Assembly: GCA_905215055.1 (NCBI GenBank) | Contig: CAJMOH010000061.1 | Coordinates: 1 to 13,939, forward strand | DNA: 13,939 nucleotides | Reading direction: 5' to 3' | Origin: an uncultured bacterium | GTDB taxonomy: Bacteria; Bacillota; Clostridia; Oscillospirales; Acutalibacteraceae | Part shown: one piece after another, positions 13,821 through 13,939 of the stretch | Layout: each line of letters opens with the position of its first letter | Position numbering within the stretch: position 1 is the first letter of the stretch | The notes under the pieces: model-generated | What the model was told of the DNA's origin: nothing | What the model saw: only the letters and a program-made list of their open reading frames with translations | Databases searched by the model: none | Translations under genes and position numbers: made by a program

Positions 13821-13939
13821 CGTTAGTGTGCGGTAGGATTTGGCAACGAGGTGCGCCCGCAGGCTCTCCTGCGGTGCGTGTCCTGGGGCGCTGGTCGCCG
13901 GTGGCGACCGTCCAGCGCCGACCGAGGCGGCAGCCGAGA
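13789..13939 (+). ncRNA. Putative structured RNA / end of an inserted element (continues past window)
   Basis: The last 151 bases hold consecutive hairpins: 13789-13814; TCGTT (13820-13824) with AACGA (13845-13849); CCGCAGG (13857-13863) with CCTGCGG (13868-13874) around CTCT; GGCGCTGG (13887-13894) with CCAGCGCC (13912-13919), continued inward by TCGCC/GGCGA; and GGC/GCC at 13926-13935. Such density suggests a folded RNA or transposon end rather than FtsH coding sequence. On the plus strand, a scaffold beginning right at an insertion boundary resembles IscB-associated (HEARO/omega) RNAs. On the minus strand, a 49-codon open frame ends in TGA at 13789-13791, as the tail of a TnpB-like gene over its own RNA might. 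I cannot decide strand or family from what is visible. Confidence 0.3.

Noticed and set aside
13851..13939. Group II intron 5' end (GTGCG start)
   Set aside because: GTGCGCCCG at 13851 resembles an intron start, but it lies about 60 bases from the ftsH break rather than at it, and no further intron features are seen.

Overview
The window looks like chromosomal DNA from a GC-rich, low-complexity-coding gut Firmicute of the Clostridia (Oscillospiraceae/Lachnospiraceae type). The clues are AGGAGG-type ribosome binding sites, S-layer homology (SLH) domains, an FtsH with the Clostridia-style HEIGH active site, and zinc-ribbon kinases of the HRDISPDN type. This assignment is inference from protein character; no rRNA or tRNA is present to fix it.

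Layout: 1-430 is a terminator-rich intergenic region. 431-1939 (+) encodes a secreted solute-binding domain fused to three SLH repeats. A hairpin at 1998-2036 separates it from a convergent seven-gene operon on the minus strand, read from 10169 down to 2157. In transcription order the operon encodes a zinc-ribbon/FHA protein with three GKTV motifs, a membrane-anchored PP2C phosphatase, a trypsin-like protease joined through a second membrane helix to a cytoplasmic FHA domain, a 108-aa unknown, two paralogous zinc-ribbon Ser/Thr kinases with extracellular sensor regions, and a 102-aa unknown. Junctions are 4-nt overlaps, 0-3 nt gaps, or short gaps. The set holds writer (kinases), eraser (PP2C) and readers (FHA) of phosphothreonine, with three or four membrane proteins, so it reads as one transmembrane phospho-signalling system whose output may include a surface protease.

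10170-10793 is a 624-bp divergent regulatory region with three 33-bp tandem repeats, short palindromes and a good extended -10 promoter. The promoter drives 10794-12242 (+), a polytopic membrane protein ending in a LuxR-type DNA-binding domain. A very strong hairpin (12269-12328) then separates it from a minus-strand ftsH.

ftsH (12491-13774) keeps its AAA and M41 peptidase parts but loses FtsH similarity abruptly near 13787-13789. The last 150 bases are a dense run of hairpins that does not look like FtsH coding sequence. This is a probable insertion boundary, and possibly the end of an RNA-guided-nuclease transposon (IscB/HEARO or TnpB type); it is the most speculative and perhaps most interesting spot in the window.
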